DNA of 64,000 nt from JAAZBW01 sp035647855 (GTDB lineage: Bacteria > Actinomycetota > Actinomycetes > Actinomycetales > Actinomycetaceae), in the NCBI GenBank assembly GCA_035647855.1, contig DASRMP010000055.1, positions 107,984 to 171,983 on the forward strand, given 5' to 3'. Below, piece after piece: positions 1 to 8,936 of this stretch. How positions within the stretch are numbered: position 1 is the stretch's first letter; every line of letters begins with the position of its first letter. Below the pieces are notes generated by a model. That model did no database searches. It was not told the DNA's origin and saw nothing but the letters and a program-made list of their open reading frames with translations. The translations under genes were made by a program, and so were the position numbers.

Positions 1-2
1 GA

Positions 3-638
3 TCCACGCCGGACGCCGTCGCTGAGGTCTGTGCCCGAGTTCTCGAGTCGTTCGATGTGCCGGAGGGCACACCAGTCGGTGTCACGTTGCCGGCGCCTAT
101 CCGCCATGGCGTCCTGGTCTTCATGGCCAACCTGCACAAATCCTGGCACGGCGTGGACGCGGACGCGCTCATGACGAAGACGCTCGGGCGGGAGGTGTAC
201 GCCGTAAACGACGCCGACGCCGCCGGATACGCCGAAGTCGTCTACGGTGCCGCGCGCGGGCAGCAGGGCACCGTGATCGTGACGACCCTCGGGACGGGTA
301 TCGGCTCGGCAATCATCGTGGACGGGACTCTTGTGCCGAACACCGAACTGGGCCACCTCGAGGTGAACGGCTACGACGCCGAATCGCGCGCCTCCTCGGC
401 CGCGAAGGAGCGCGAGGGCCTGTCCTACAAAAAGTGGGCCAAGCGCCTCACGCGCTACTACCGCACACTCGAGATGCTCTTCTCCCCCGACCTGTTCGTG
501 GTGGGCGGCGGCGTCTCGCGGGATCACGCGGAGTTCCTGCCGCTGATCAGGGTGCGTACGCCGATGGTTCCGGCCGAACTGCGAAACGCCGCCGGGATCG
601 TGGGAGCGGCGCGGCTCGCCGCGAATCTGCACGGGTAG
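3..638 (+). CDS. ppgK: Polyphosphate glucokinase, 5' end cut off by window
   Basis: ROK-family sugar kinase that phosphorylates glucose using polyphosphate (or ATP) in the cytosol. The frame is open from base 3, so the N-terminus, including the first phosphate-binding loop, lies outside the window. The visible 211 residues contain the glycine-rich LGTGIGSA phosphate loop, the ELGHLEV segment that in ROK kinases contacts the sugar, and the VVGGGVS C-terminal motif. The run of basic residues around KKWAKRL is typical of actinobacterial PpgK. Identification rests on motif recognition; the gene is certain, the exact substrate preference is inferred from the family. Confidence 0.88.
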   Translation, partial: STPDAVAEVCARVLESFDVPEGTPVGVTLPAPIRHGVLVFMANLHKSWHGVDADALMTKTLGREVYAVNDADAAGYAEVVYGAARGQQGTVIVTTLGTGIGSAIIVDGTLVPNTELGHLEVNGYDAESRASSAAKEREGLSYKKWAKRLTRYYRTLEMLFSPDLFVVGGGVSRDHAEFLPLIRVRTPMVPAELRNAAGIVGAARLAANLHG

Positions 639-669
639 GACTGCGGCGCGGAAGCCGGCCCGCCCACCG

Positions 670-1380
670 CTATTGCTGCTGCGTGGGCAACTCAGGGGCG
701 GCAGAGGCGAGCGCGGGCTGATCCGTGCTCCTTCGTGAGCGGATCACGAAGAATGCAACGACAACGGCAACGATGACCAGACCGCCGATTCCCACGGCAA
801 GCCAGGGGAGCTCTCCGCCTCCGATGACCGCCGAACCCCGAGCTTGGATGTCAGTCAGCTCACCGGCCTGCGGAGACCAAGTCACCGTGGTCCCGGCCAC
901 GTCTCCCGTTGCCTCCGTGACTTTGCCCGGGAACGTGATCGCCAGTCTCAAGTCCATCGACTCCAGCATGGGGGTCACCGTCGGGTCGTCCGCGGCGTCC
1001 CTCAGGTCCATCTCGCCGGAGACCACGTACTCGTCGCCTTCGCGGGTGATCGTGAATTCGGACGTGTCAGTGCCGAACTCGGCCAACGGCTGGTTCTCGA
1101 AGACGTACCTCGAGCCGGTGTAACCGTCCTGCACGTAGAGGGAGCTCTGGACGTTCGGCGGCAGCTCGCCCTCAAGTTCGGGCTTCATGCCCTCCCACGC
1201 CTCCTGCGGATCCATCCCGACTGACTGAGCGGTCTCATCGGAGATCGCCATGATCATGCTTCCCGAGACCGTGTCGTCAGGATTGAGCGTGAAGTCGTAG
1301 TGAACGCGCATGCAGCCACCAAGGAGCAACGCGAGTCCCGTGACGAGGAGAGCGAGAATCCGCCCATGAGTCTGTGTCAT
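670..1380 (-). CDS. LppM-family lipoprotein (DUF3153-like)
   Basis: Predicted 236-residue envelope lipoprotein. A short basic N-terminus and hydrophobic stretch end in the lipobox LLGGC (Cys23). A beta-rich extracytoplasmic domain follows, and a second membrane helix near residues 193-213 (IGGLVIVAVVVAFF) precedes a short charged tail, so the protein is probably tethered at both ends. This architecture matches the mycobacterial LppM domain, linked in that genus to envelope and phosphatidylinositol-mannoside traits; its biochemical role is not known. It is convergent with ppgK and its start lies about 30 bp from the 3' end of rnpB. Confidence 0.75.
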   Translation of the reverse strand: MTQTHGRILALLVTGLALLLGGCMRVHYDFTLNPDDTVSGSMIMAISDETAQSVGMDPQEAWEGMKPELEGELPPNVQSSLYVQDGYTGSRYVFENQPLAEFGTDTSEFTITREGDEYVVSGEMDLRDAADDPTVTPMLESMDLRLAITFPGKVTEATGDVAGTTVTWSPQAGELTDIQARGSAVIGGGELPWLAVGIGGLVIVAVVVAFFVIRSRRSTDQPALASAAPELPTQQQ

Positions 1381-1410
1381 GGCTTCATTCTCGCACGGCG
1401 TCCGGGAGCG

Positions 1411-1771
1411 AATGAGCCGGCCTGTACGCCGGGTTCTGTGCCCCGCTCTCGCGGGCGACGATCATCCATCTAGGGGACGCGTTGCCGCGGCCCTCCAGCA
1501 ACCTACCCACGCGCTCGGGCGAGCAACCCTCGGTCGCGCGCTGTTCGGTCTTGCTCCGGGCGAGGTTTGCCCAGCCGGCCCCGTCACCGGAACCGCTGGT
1601 GGTCTCTTGCACCACCGTTTCACCCTTACCTGGACTTCAGCCCAGGCGGTCTGCTTTCTGTTGCACTTGCTCGCGGGTCACCCCGGGTGGGTGTTGCCCA
1701 CCGCCCTGCTCTGTGGAGCCCGGACGTTCCTCGGCGGATTTCTCCGACGCGATCGTCCGGCCGACTCATTC
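1411..1771 (-). ncRNA. rnpB: RNase P RNA, bacterial type A
   Basis: Catalytic RNA of ribonuclease P, which matures tRNA 5' ends. Read on the minus strand, it has the near-universal block GAGGAACGTCCGGGCTCC (1715-1732) followed by the CAGAGCAGGGCGGTGGG region. Towards the 3' end it has ACAGAACCCGGCGTACAG, and a terminal GCCGGCTCATT pairs with the 5' AATGAGTCGGCCGG to form P1. Length is about 360 nt. It lies about 20 bp downstream of the RNase HI/phosphatase gene in the same direction. Open frames crossing this stretch on either strand are by-products of the RNA sequence. Ends are set from P1 pairing and may be off by a few bases. Confidence 0.96.
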
Positions 1772-1790
1772 GCCCATCAATTCTACCGCG

Positions 1791-2981
1791 TCAGAAGAGA
1801 GTCTCCCGGGTGTCAGAAGAATCACTCGCCTCGACGGGTAGGCCGGCGACGACGAGTTCATGCGCGTTGGGCCACACCCTCGCTATCGAGATCGACGCCG
1901 GCGGCACCCGTATGTCGTACCAGTGGTTCGGGTCGATGCGCGCGATGGAGCCGATCCCCGAGCGGACAACCAAGTTGTGGCAGACCAACACGATGGTCTT
2001 GCCGGCGTGTTCCGCAAGCGCCCGGTCCACAACCCGCCGGATTCGTTTTCCGACGTCCTCGTACGACTCCCCTCCCGGTGGCCTTGCCTTCGCATCGTGG
2101 TGCCATCGCTCGCGCATGCCCGGCCACCGCGAGTCGATCTCCGCGCTGGTGAGGCCCTCCCAATCGCCGAAATCTCCCTCACGAAGATCCGGCACAGCTT
2201 CCGCCGTCTGGCCGAGGTGCCTCGCGATCGCGGCGGCGGTCTCCCGGGTCCGCACCATCGGCGACGCCCACAACACACTCGGCAGCGGGATGTCCTCCCA
2301 GATCTCGTCCAGGCGCGCCACCGTCTCCGCCGCGCGCTTTGCCTGCTCCAGGCCGAGCGGCGAGAGGGATGGACCGGGAACGGAGCCCCCGGAGTATTCG
2401 CCGGACTCGGTCATCGTCGTGACGCCGTGCCGCATGAAGACGAGAGTCACGGGCTCGTTCGGCACCGGTGAGCGCACGGGTGAGCGCACCGGCATCGACG
2501 AACTCGCCGCCGTCGCGGGATTCGAGGGTGGCGCGCTCTCCCGCTTCGCTGCGACTGCGGGAATCTCGCCGCGCGAGAAGTCCTTCCTGTTGTCCATCGC
2601 CCGGTTGGCGAGGGCATCCGCCGCGGAGTTCTTCGCGCGTGGGACCCACTCGTACCGCACGGTCCCTCCCGGCAGGGCCTTCCGGGCCCTGCCTGCGAGC
2701 GGAATCAGGCCGGCATTCTTGATCTTCCACCTGCCGCTCAGCTGCTCGACCACGAGTTTCGAGTCCGCCCTCACCATCACGTCCGCCGAGGGATCCTCCT
2801 CGGCAATCGCCTCGAGCGCCGCGACGACGGCCATGTATTCCGCGACGTTGTTCGTTGCACTACCGAGGAATCCGGCGCGTTCCAGGAGAACGTGGCCGTC
2901 GTCGTCGGCGACGACGAAGCCGTAACCAGCGGGCCCCGGATTCCCACGGGAACCGCCGTCCGTATTGACGATGTACCGCAT
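1791..2981 (-). CDS. rnhA: Bifunctional RNase HI / histidine phosphatase
   Basis: Two-domain cytosolic enzyme of 396 residues. Residues 1-130 are RNase HI, which removes RNA from RNA/DNA hybrids: TDGGSRGNPG carries Asp8, NNVAEYM carries Glu48, RADSK carries Asp73 and SAADALAN carries Asp122, completing the metal-binding set. After a Pro/Ser-rich linker (about 140-175), residues 178-396 are a histidine phosphatase with VFMRHG (His185 is the phospho-acceptor). This fusion is characteristic of actinobacteria, where the second half has acid or alpha-ribazole phosphatase activity. The start overlaps the stop of the upstream gene (TGATG), so translation is probably coupled. rnpB follows immediately. 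Confidence 0.93.
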   Translation of the reverse strand: MRYIVNTDGGSRGNPGPAGYGFVVADDDGHVLLERAGFLGSATNNVAEYMAVVAALEAIAEEDPSADVMVRADSKLVVEQLSGRWKIKNAGLIPLAGRARKALPGGTVRYEWVPRAKNSAADALANRAMDNRKDFSRGEIPAVAAKRESAPPSNPATAASSSMPVRSPVRSPVPNEPVTLVFMRHGVTTMTESGEYSGGSVPGPSLSPLGLEQAKRAAETVARLDEIWEDIPLPSVLWASPMVRTRETAAAIARHLGQTAEAVPDLREGDFGDWEGLTSAEIDSRWPGMRERWHHDAKARPPGGESYEDVGKRIRRVVDRALAEHAGKTIVLVCHNLVVRSGIGSIARIDPNHWYDIRVPPASISIARVWPNAHELVVAGLPVEASDSSDTRETLF

Positions 2982-3712
2982 CAGCTGAGACGGACGATGA
3001 TGAAACCATGCTCGTCGGAGACGACCACCCGGTCCTCGGGTGCGGCATGGAAATCGGCCAACTCGGTAAGAGAGAACTCGATGTGGACCGGTTCGCTGCG
3101 TTTGTTCCGCAACCCGATGACACCGAGTCCGCCAGTGTCTTCGCGAATGCGTTCGTAGAGGGCCATGAGATCGGACGGAAGCGCTTCCGCGATCGAATCC
3201 CGTTGCTGTTGAATCTCGGCGGCATCGGCGTCGATGCGGGCGAATTCCGCATCTCGGTCTGATTCGGCCGCGGCAACCCGCTCACCGACGGACTCCAAGG
3301 CCGTCCTGGCCTGGCCCATCTTCTCCTCGGTGGTCTCGACCCGCTCCATGACCTCGAGCTGCTGGTCCTCGAGGACCGATGCCCGCACCGCGAGGTGCTC
3401 GATTTCCGCCTGCAGGGCCTGGGCGTCACGAGCGGAGGTGCCGCCCGATTGGAGCCGGTCCTGGTGCCGTTCGGAGCGGGACCGGACCTGATCGACGTCC
3501 CCCTCCGCGCGAGCGAGTTCGCGGCGCTGGTCCGCGAGTTGCGCGGTGAGCTGGACGCGCTCGGCGTCGAGTTTCGAGCGGTGTGCCTCCAGGTCCGTGA
3601 GGGTTGTGAGAACCGGGAGCCGGCGGCGCTCGTGCGCGAGCTGGGCGAGGCGGGTGTCGAGGGCCTGGAGATCGAGCAGGGCGCGCTGGTCGGCGGAGCT
3701 GGCGCGAACCAT
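2981..3712 (-). CDS. CT398-type coiled-coil protein with degenerate zinc ribbon
   Basis: Cytosolic protein of 243 residues. Residues 5-175 are a long heptad-rich coiled coil (RALLDLQALDTRLAQLAHER onwards), as in the Chlamydia CT398 / mycobacterial Rv2229c family. The family normally ends in a C4 zinc ribbon (CxxC...CxxC). Here the matching C-terminal section is recognisable (ELADFHAAPEDRVVVSDEHG) but contains no cysteine at all, so it cannot bind zinc. I start at the ATG at 3712, preceded by GAAGGA; the frame extends further upstream but that part reads as non-coding and overlaps the MMPL gene. It is coupled to the RNase HI fusion. Function is unknown. Confidence 0.82.
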   Translation of the reverse strand: MVRASSADQRALLDLQALDTRLAQLAHERRRLPVLTTLTDLEAHRSKLDAERVQLTAQLADQRRELARAEGDVDQVRSRSERHQDRLQSGGTSARDAQALQAEIEHLAVRASVLEDQQLEVMERVETTEEKMGQARTALESVGERVAAAESDRDAEFARIDADAAEIQQQRDSIAEALPSDLMALYERIREDTGGLGVIGLRNKRSEPVHIEFSLTELADFHAAPEDRVVVSDEHGFIIVRLS

Positions 3713-3810
3713 TGGTGGTCCTTCCTTCGGGTGCGTGTTCCAACCTACCGCGCGCGCTCGCCCAGAGGTGGGAGAGCCTCGACGACGACAGCCCATCCGG
3801 ACGTTCAGTA

Positions 3811-3831
3811 CAAGTCTGAATGCAATACTTG
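3811..3831. promoter_or_regulatory. Inverted repeat before MMPL start, possible operator
   Basis: CAAGT and ACTTG arms are separated by an 11-bp spacer and lie just upstream of the MMPL start codon, between two divergent genes. The size and position would suit a dimeric repressor such as a TetR-type protein. No regulator is encoded beside it. Only five base pairs per arm are certain. Confidence 0.3.
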
Positions 3832-3838
3832 GTGTGTG

Positions 3839-6061
3839 ATGAAACGCCTCGGGCGCAATACCGCCCTTCGGCCAGTCCGCGTCATCCTCGGCTGGACTCT
3901 TCTGATGGCAATCTCCCTCGCAGCGGCATTCGGTGCGTTCGGTGAGGGACTGTTCGATCGTCTCTCCACCGGGCAGCCCACCATCCCGGGTTCCGAGAGC
4001 CAACTCGCGCTCGAGAGACTCGACGAAGCGGACGACTCCCCGGACGCCGTCGATCTGGTGATCACCGGCATCGATCTGGAGGATCCGGCCCAGGTCATGG
4101 GCCTGATGACGGGCTTCGGTGAGATCCGGGACGAGATAGCGAACCTTGACGGAGTGGACGCAGTGCTCGATCCGTTCCTCTCGCCTCAGGGACCCATGGA
4201 CCCAGCGATGCAGGCCTTCCTCTCCACGGACGCGGACGGGTTCGTGGTGCGCGTGGAGATGGCCGAGGAGTACACGGCGGACGAGAGGATCGCCGTCGAG
4301 CAGCGCCTGCGCGAGGTCCCCGCGGACCTCGGGATCGACGGCGCCGAGGGCGTCGTCTCTTCCGAGGCACTGCTCACCGCCAGCGTGCTGGACCAGGTCC
4401 AGAAGGACCTCCTCAAGGGTGAGGCCATTACGGTTCCCATCTCGTTCATCGTGATGATCGTGGTGTTCGGCGGATTCCTCGCCGCCTCCATGCCCGTGAT
4501 CGGCGCCGTCGCCGCAATCGCCACCGCCATGGCCGTGGTGTGGGCCGCCACCTGGGCCGTGGACATCGACTCCTACATCATCAACGTCCTCACCATTATC
4601 GGCCTCGCTCTCTCGATCGACTACGGACTGCTCGTGGTCTCCCGCTACCGCGAGGAACTACACAAGGAAGTCAGGCTCCACCGGCCACGGCGGGGCAGGG
4701 GCCGCAACGATCCCGCCATCGTCAACGCGATGGAGGCGACGATCGCCACGGCGGGCAAGACCGTGCTGTTCTCGGCGCTCACCATTGCCATCTCGGTGGG
4801 CGGCCTGCTCGTGATGAAGGCACCGCTGATCCGCGCCGTGGCGGTGGCCGGCTCGGCCGTGGTGGTCCTCGCAGTGTTCTCCGCGATCACCCTCGTGCCC
4901 GCTGTCCTCTCGCTCGCGGGCCGCAGGATGGCGAGACCCTCGGTCATCACCAGGATGCCGCTGCTCGGCGGATTCATCCGCGCGGTGGGCGACGTCTCCA
5001 AGGAAGAGGGCTTCTTCTCAAGGCTCGCGCGCTGGGTGCACCGTTTTCCGTGGGTGGTCATGCTCGCCTGCTTCGCGATCCTGATCGCAATGGCCTCGCC
5101 GATCATGAACACGAACCTGCGGTCCAACCCGATGGACTACATCCCGAAGGCCTCCGACCAGTCCGAATTCCTGGACACGGTGAACCAGAAATTCCCGATG
5201 CTCCAGATCCCGGATGTCTACATCGTCACGAACTCCACCCTGGAGGAGGCCGAAACGTGGGCGGCACAACTCGCGAATCACGACCTCGTGGACCGCGTCA
5301 ACCCGGTCACCGCGATCCACGACGGCGAATTCGTCATCTCGATGATGCTCAAAGTGGACTCCCAACAGCCCGAGGCCCTCGACTTCGTGCTCGAGACCCG
5401 GGACCACGATCCGGGCTTCGAGAACTGGGTGGGCGGCTCCGGCACTCAGATGAAGGACTTCACCCAGGCCCTCATCGACGGTGCCCCATGGTTCGCCCTG
5501 CTCGTGACCCTGGCCGTGCTGATGTTGTTGTTCCTGCTGACCGGCTCCGTGATCGTGCCGCTGAAGGCGCTCGTGGTGAACGTGCTCTCCCTCGCGGCAT
5601 CGATCGGTGTGACGATCCTTGTGTTCCAGGAGGGCCATTTCGAGAACCTGCTGAACTTCCAATCGACCGGTGGAATCGAAGTGATCGTGCTCGTGTTCGC
5701 GCTCGCGTTCGGCTTCGGCCTCGCCATGGACTACGAGGTCTTCCTCATCTCGCGAGTCAAGGAGTACTGGGATCTGTACGGCGACAACGATCTCGCTGTG
5801 GAGCGCGGACTGCAGAAGTCCGGCCGGATCATCACCTCTGCTGCCGCGATCATGATGCTTCTGTTCGTGGGTCTCATCCTCGGTGACCTCATCGTCATCA
5901 AGGAGGTCGGCTTCGCGCTCGCCCTGACAGTGTTCGTGGACGCCACCATCGTCCGCATGCTCCTCGTGCCGGCCACGATGACGGTGCTCGGCAAGTGGAA
6001 CTGGTGGGCGCCGAGGCCGCTGAAGAGCCTCCACCGGAGGTTCGGAATCTCGGAGAGCTGA
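3839..6061 (+). CDS. MMPL-family RND exporter
   Basis: Inner-membrane transporter of 740 residues in the MMPL/RND group, which export lipids or drugs using the proton gradient. It shows the duplicated layout: TM1 near residues 14-34, an extracytoplasmic loop, a five-to-six helix bundle, then a second copy. Each bundle has the conserved intramembrane Asp-Tyr signature: LALSIDYGLLVVSRYRE in the first, FGLAMDYEVFLISRVKEYWD in the second. The ATG at 3839 is used; a GTG one codon upstream is possible, and no clear ribosome-binding site is visible. The long upstream extension of the frame is antisense to the coiled-coil gene and is rejected. Substrate unknown. Confidence 0.9.
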   Translation: MKRLGRNTALRPVRVILGWTLLMAISLAAAFGAFGEGLFDRLSTGQPTIPGSESQLALERLDEADDSPDAVDLVITGIDLEDPAQVMGLMTGFGEIRDEIANLDGVDAVLDPFLSPQGPMDPAMQAFLSTDADGFVVRVEMAEEYTADERIAVEQRLREVPADLGIDGAEGVVSSEALLTASVLDQVQKDLLKGEAITVPISFIVMIVVFGGFLAASMPVIGAVAAIATAMAVVWAATWAVDIDSYIINVLTIIGLALSIDYGLLVVSRYREELHKEVRLHRPRRGRGRNDPAIVNAMEATIATAGKTVLFSALTIAISVGGLLVMKAPLIRAVAVAGSAVVVLAVFSAITLVPAVLSLAGRRMARPSVITRMPLLGGFIRAVGDVSKEEGFFSRLARWVHRFPWVVMLACFAILIAMASPIMNTNLRSNPMDYIPKASDQSEFLDTVNQKFPMLQIPDVYIVTNSTLEEAETWAAQLANHDLVDRVNPVTAIHDGEFVISMMLKVDSQQPEALDFVLETRDHDPGFENWVGGSGTQMKDFTQALIDGAPWFALLVTLAVLMLLFLLTGSVIVPLKALVVNVLSLAASIGVTILVFQEGHFENLLNFQSTGGIEVIVLVFALAFGFGLAMDYEVFLISRVKEYWDLYGDNDLAVERGLQKSGRIITSAAAIMMLLFVGLILGDLIVIKEVGFALALTVFVDATIVRMLLVPATMTVLGKWNWWAPRPLKSLHRRFGISES

Positions 6062-6239
6062 CCGAAGGCCGGGGCGCCCTTGGGGTCCGTCGTCACCCGC
6101 TCTCGCTGTCTTCCTCGTGGAGGTCCGAATTCCTCGTCGAATGTGAGCGCATCAAGCAGGCGAGTGTGGTACTGGATGAGGTAGGCACTTCGGAACGGCG
6201 GTGAAACTCCGGAGTGCGGAGTTCGACGTTGGGGGAGAA

Positions 6240-7355
6240 ATGAACGGTCGACTCGTCCTCGCGGTACTACTGACGCTCGTTCTCGGTGGCTGCGCGGCAG
6301 GCGCAACGACCGAGGATCCGGGGTCTTCGGAAACCATGCTCTCCTTCGAGGCACAGACGGCGTTCGTCGAGTCCATGCGGGCAAGTGGGTTCGACGACGA
6401 CGCGGACGACCTCATCGAGCAGGGAATGGTCTACTGCGGAGCGGCCGAGAATGGCTACAACGACCTCCTGATCTACTCAGGTGACATGGGGGCCGACTCC
6501 TACCGGGTGGGGGCAAACCTGACCGCCGCCCCGCTGCTCTGCCCCCAGTACGAGGGGATGTTCAAGCAGGTATGGGAGGCCCACGCCGAATCGATGGAAC
6601 TCCTGGCGAACGCCACGTCGACCAGGACCCCACCACCCAGTCCGACACCGTCCCCCAGCGCCATACCCACCGCGCGCCCAACCCCGGCTCCCACGAGCCC
6701 GAGACCCGCAACCACAGCACCCGCGTACACCGTCTTCACGGCGCAGGGAACGTACTACGCCACCGAGAACCTCAACGTACGCTCCGGCCCGGACACCACG
6801 TACGACAAGATCGGCTCGCTCGCGAAGAATGCGACCATTGAGGTCAACGGCAGGGCGAACAGCTGGTACCGCTTCGGGAGCGACCAGTGGGTGTCGGGCA
6901 CCTACCTGAGGGCGGGTCAGCCGCCGACGCCACCACCAGCGCAGGCCCAGCCTCCGGCGCCGAAACCGGCCCCCACCACCAATCCAGCCGCCAGCTTCGA
7001 CGTCAAGCGGGCGACCACGGTCGTAGGCTGGATCGTCGCCGACATCGCCACGGCCGACGAGCGGATGCTTGACCGTCCCGAGATAGGTGGCGCAACCACC
7101 ATGGGGTCTCTCGCCCAGGACATGAGATACCTCGCGGACGCGGGCATGCCCCCGGTGGCCGATCCAGCCAACTACTACGGCCGTGTCACAGCACTGGAGG
7201 AGCGCTACACCATTGCCCGGGACCTGCTCTACGCCGACAACACTATGGAAGCCGCCGCGGCATACTCCGTGGCGCGAGAGAACACGCAGACACTGCTCGA
7301 CGTCCTCAACCCAGTTCTCGGCACATCCCACCAGCTGCCCGCGTGGAGTTGGTAG
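6240..7355 (+). CDS. SH3b-domain lipoprotein
   Basis: Secreted lipoprotein of 371 residues. The signal sequence ends in lipobox LGGC (Cys18). A helical segment (about 25-120) is followed by a Pro/Thr-rich linker, then a bacterial SH3 domain at roughly 168-222 (YYATENLNVRSGPDTTYDKI ... WVSGTYLR). A second Pro-rich linker and a helical C-terminal domain (about 255-371) complete it. Bacterial SH3b domains bind peptidoglycan or other wall components, so a wall-associated role is inferred. The ATG at 6240 follows GGGGGAGA; the start 39 bases upstream is rejected. It marks the end of the conserved region; the island begins after it. Confidence 0.8.
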   Translation: MNGRLVLAVLLTLVLGGCAAGATTEDPGSSETMLSFEAQTAFVESMRASGFDDDADDLIEQGMVYCGAAENGYNDLLIYSGDMGADSYRVGANLTAAPLLCPQYEGMFKQVWEAHAESMELLANATSTRTPPPSPTPSPSAIPTARPTPAPTSPRPATTAPAYTVFTAQGTYYATENLNVRSGPDTTYDKIGSLAKNATIEVNGRANSWYRFGSDQWVSGTYLRAGQPPTPPPAQAQPPAPKPAPTTNPAASFDVKRATTVVGWIVADIATADERMLDRPEIGGATTMGSLAQDMRYLADAGMPPVADPANYYGRVTALEERYTIARDLLYADNTMEAAAAYSVARENTQTLLDVLNPVLGTSHQLPAWSW

Positions 7356-7471
7356 GAGTTGCACGGCAGAATTGCCACGGGACAACGGATCGCAGAGCGT
7401 GCACAGCAACAGTCGGTGGAGCCGCGAGCAAGGATTGAGCGCATTGATTCACGGGCGTTGCCACTCGTCGG

Positions 7472-7906
7472 TCATTGGTGTGGGGTCTGCTTTTCTTTGG
7501 CCCATTGCTCGACTCGTTTGACGCTCTCCGCCTCGCTGAGGTCTTCAACACGAGTCATGATCGACCAACGCACTCCGAACGGGTCGCGGATTGAGGCGTA
7601 GCGGTCTCCCGAGACGAAGGTGCTGAGGGGCTCACGGATTATGGCGCCGGCACTCTCGGCCCGCTGAACGACGGCGTCGACGTCCGCACAGTACAGGCCG
7701 ACTGAGTAGCAATCGCCGTCGCCTTGAGGCGCTGGCACGACACCGAATGCGGCGTTTGGTTCGCCGATCTGGAGTCGCCCATTGCCGAAGTCGAGCTCCG
7801 CGTCAATGACAACGCCATCAACCTCCGTGACACTCACGATGCGGGCGCCAAGAACGGAGGCGTAGAACCTGACGGATCTGCTGCGGCCGGCCGCAGGCCA
7901 CCGCAA
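7472..7906 (-). pseudogene. VOC (glyoxalase-fold) protein lacking its N-terminus
   Basis: The frame encodes most of a vicinal-oxygen-chelate domain of the PhnB/glyoxalase type: SVRFYASVLGAR, GLYCADVDAVVQRAESAGA, RYASIRDPFGVRWSIMTR. The first beta strand that normally precedes the RFYASVLGA helix is missing. The only possible start near that point is a TTG (7906) inside the YCII gene, with no ribosome-binding site, and the first in-frame ATG comes near the C-terminus. I read it as the remainder of a VOC gene fused out of frame to the YCII gene by a deletion. A functional protein starting at the TTG is possible but unlikely. Confidence 0.6.
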
Positions 7907-8201
7907 TCCTTCCGCCCCACATCCGCGCGGCCTCTTCGTCTACCACATCGATCATCGTCAGACCACCGATGAACTGCTCCGATGGGGCATACAGCCCTGT
8001 GCGGAACTCCAACGTGCCGCCTGTGCCATCCGCCGTGATGGCCGCATCTGGGTCCTCGTCTACGCCAGCGGCGAAGATCAACACCCCGGCATCCCGCATC
8101 TCATCCACGACCGCTTTCGCGAGCGGCCCACGGCGCGCGAACCACTCCTCGCTGTGATCGCCCACCCACTGCTGATTGAAATAGATGATGTACTGGCTCA
8201 T
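7818..8201 (-). CDS. YCII-related protein
   Basis: Small alpha/beta protein of 127 residues resembling the YCII/DGPF family (start MSQYIIYFNQQWVGDH, middle GLYAPSEQFIGGLTMIDV, then the EEAARMWGGRIA helix). These proteins adopt a ferredoxin-like fold and are mostly of unknown function. Family similarity fades after about residue 112, and the remaining residues come from a sequence that in another frame encodes the VOC domain, so the native C-terminus has probably been replaced. It is divergent from the AraC-type regulator. The start ATG at 8201 is clear. Confidence 0.6.
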   Translation of the reverse strand: MSQYIIYFNQQWVGDHSEEWFARRGPLAKAVVDEMRDAGVLIFAAGVDEDPDAAITADGTGGTLEFRTGLYAPSEQFIGGLTMIDVVDEEAARMWGGRIAVACGRPQQIRQVLRLRSWRPHRECHGG

Positions 8202-8407
8202 CGTCGGCCCATTCTTCGCTGACGGGTGAATGACGTGTGGTCACCGGTGATCCCTGCGACGGTCGAGCTGTCGTCATTCATAAAACCCAAGCTATCGACG
8301 GTCTGGGAGTGGTGTCTTGAAGATTCGCGACCGGTCTGGAGGACGGATGCCCCACGCAACGCACGGCCGAGGCATCCTCTATCCGTCGAGGCTCCCGACG
8401 TTCGAGC

Positions 8408-8926
8408 GTGTCGCAGCACCCACCGAACTGGCCGACCGAAGCGAGGGACCTTCACCGCGCAGTCGTCGCTGCGATCGAAGATGGTGATGAGACAGATGCC
8501 GTCGCCCACGCTACTGCCGCCTATGTCGCGTGGGCCGGCTCTCGACTGCCACCGGCGACGGAACGAGGCTTGCTCGCGAACGCGATTGAAGAGTTGATCG
8601 CCACAGACCCAGGGATCGTGCGAATCGACCAAATAGCACAGCGGTTCAACATCACGCCTCGACATGTTCAGCGCCTGACCAAACGCTACGTCGGCCTGCC
8701 GCCTGCAGCGATCATTCGCCGATACCGTCTGCAAGAGGCCGCTGAACGACTGCGAGAGGATGGCTCGCTCACGATAGGCCAGGTCGCGGCCGAACTCGGC
8801 TACGCCGATCACGCGCACCTCACTCGCGACTTTCGCCACGTGCTTGGCCTGGCTCCGGTCAACTACCGCCACGACTCGCGCTCTGATGTGGAGGGCTCGG
8901 ACGGTAGCGGGCAGGCATCTCGCTGA
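8408..8926 (+). CDS. AraC-family transcriptional regulator, short N-terminus
   Basis: DNA-binding protein of 172 residues. The last two thirds are a standard AraC/XylS domain with two helix-turn-helix units: IDQIAQRFNITPRHVQRLTKRY (about 75-96) and IGQVAAELGYADHAHLTRDF (about 122-141). The N-terminal part is only about 60 residues, much shorter than the usual ligand-binding domain. An in-frame stop sits 90 bp upstream (8318), so an extension is limited to about 29 codons. The start is a GTG with weak ribosome-binding signals. It may control the divergent YCII/VOC genes. It could be a 5'-truncated copy of a longer regulator. Confidence 0.7.
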   Translation: MSQHPPNWPTEARDLHRAVVAAIEDGDETDAVAHATAAYVAWAGSRLPPATERGLLANAIEELIATDPGIVRIDQIAQRFNITPRHVQRLTKRYVGLPPAAIIRRYRLQEAAERLREDGSLTIGQVAAELGYADHAHLTRDFRHVLGLAPVNYRHDSRSDVEGSDGSGQASR

Positions 8927-8936
8927 CGCCGACGAA

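Noticed and set aside
1379..2925. Several long open frames across the region, including one of 452 codons on the plus strand
   Set aside because: They overlap RNase P RNA and the RNase HI fusion and show no protein-like composition; high GC leaves many frames open by chance.
5018..6034. Minus-strand open frame rich in His and Glu
   Set aside because: Antisense shadow of the MMPL transporter.
7356..7471. Left attachment site of the island as a duplicated tRNA-Val end
   Set aside because: No copy of the tRNA 3' sequence is present here or elsewhere in 7356-19000, so no direct repeat can be called.
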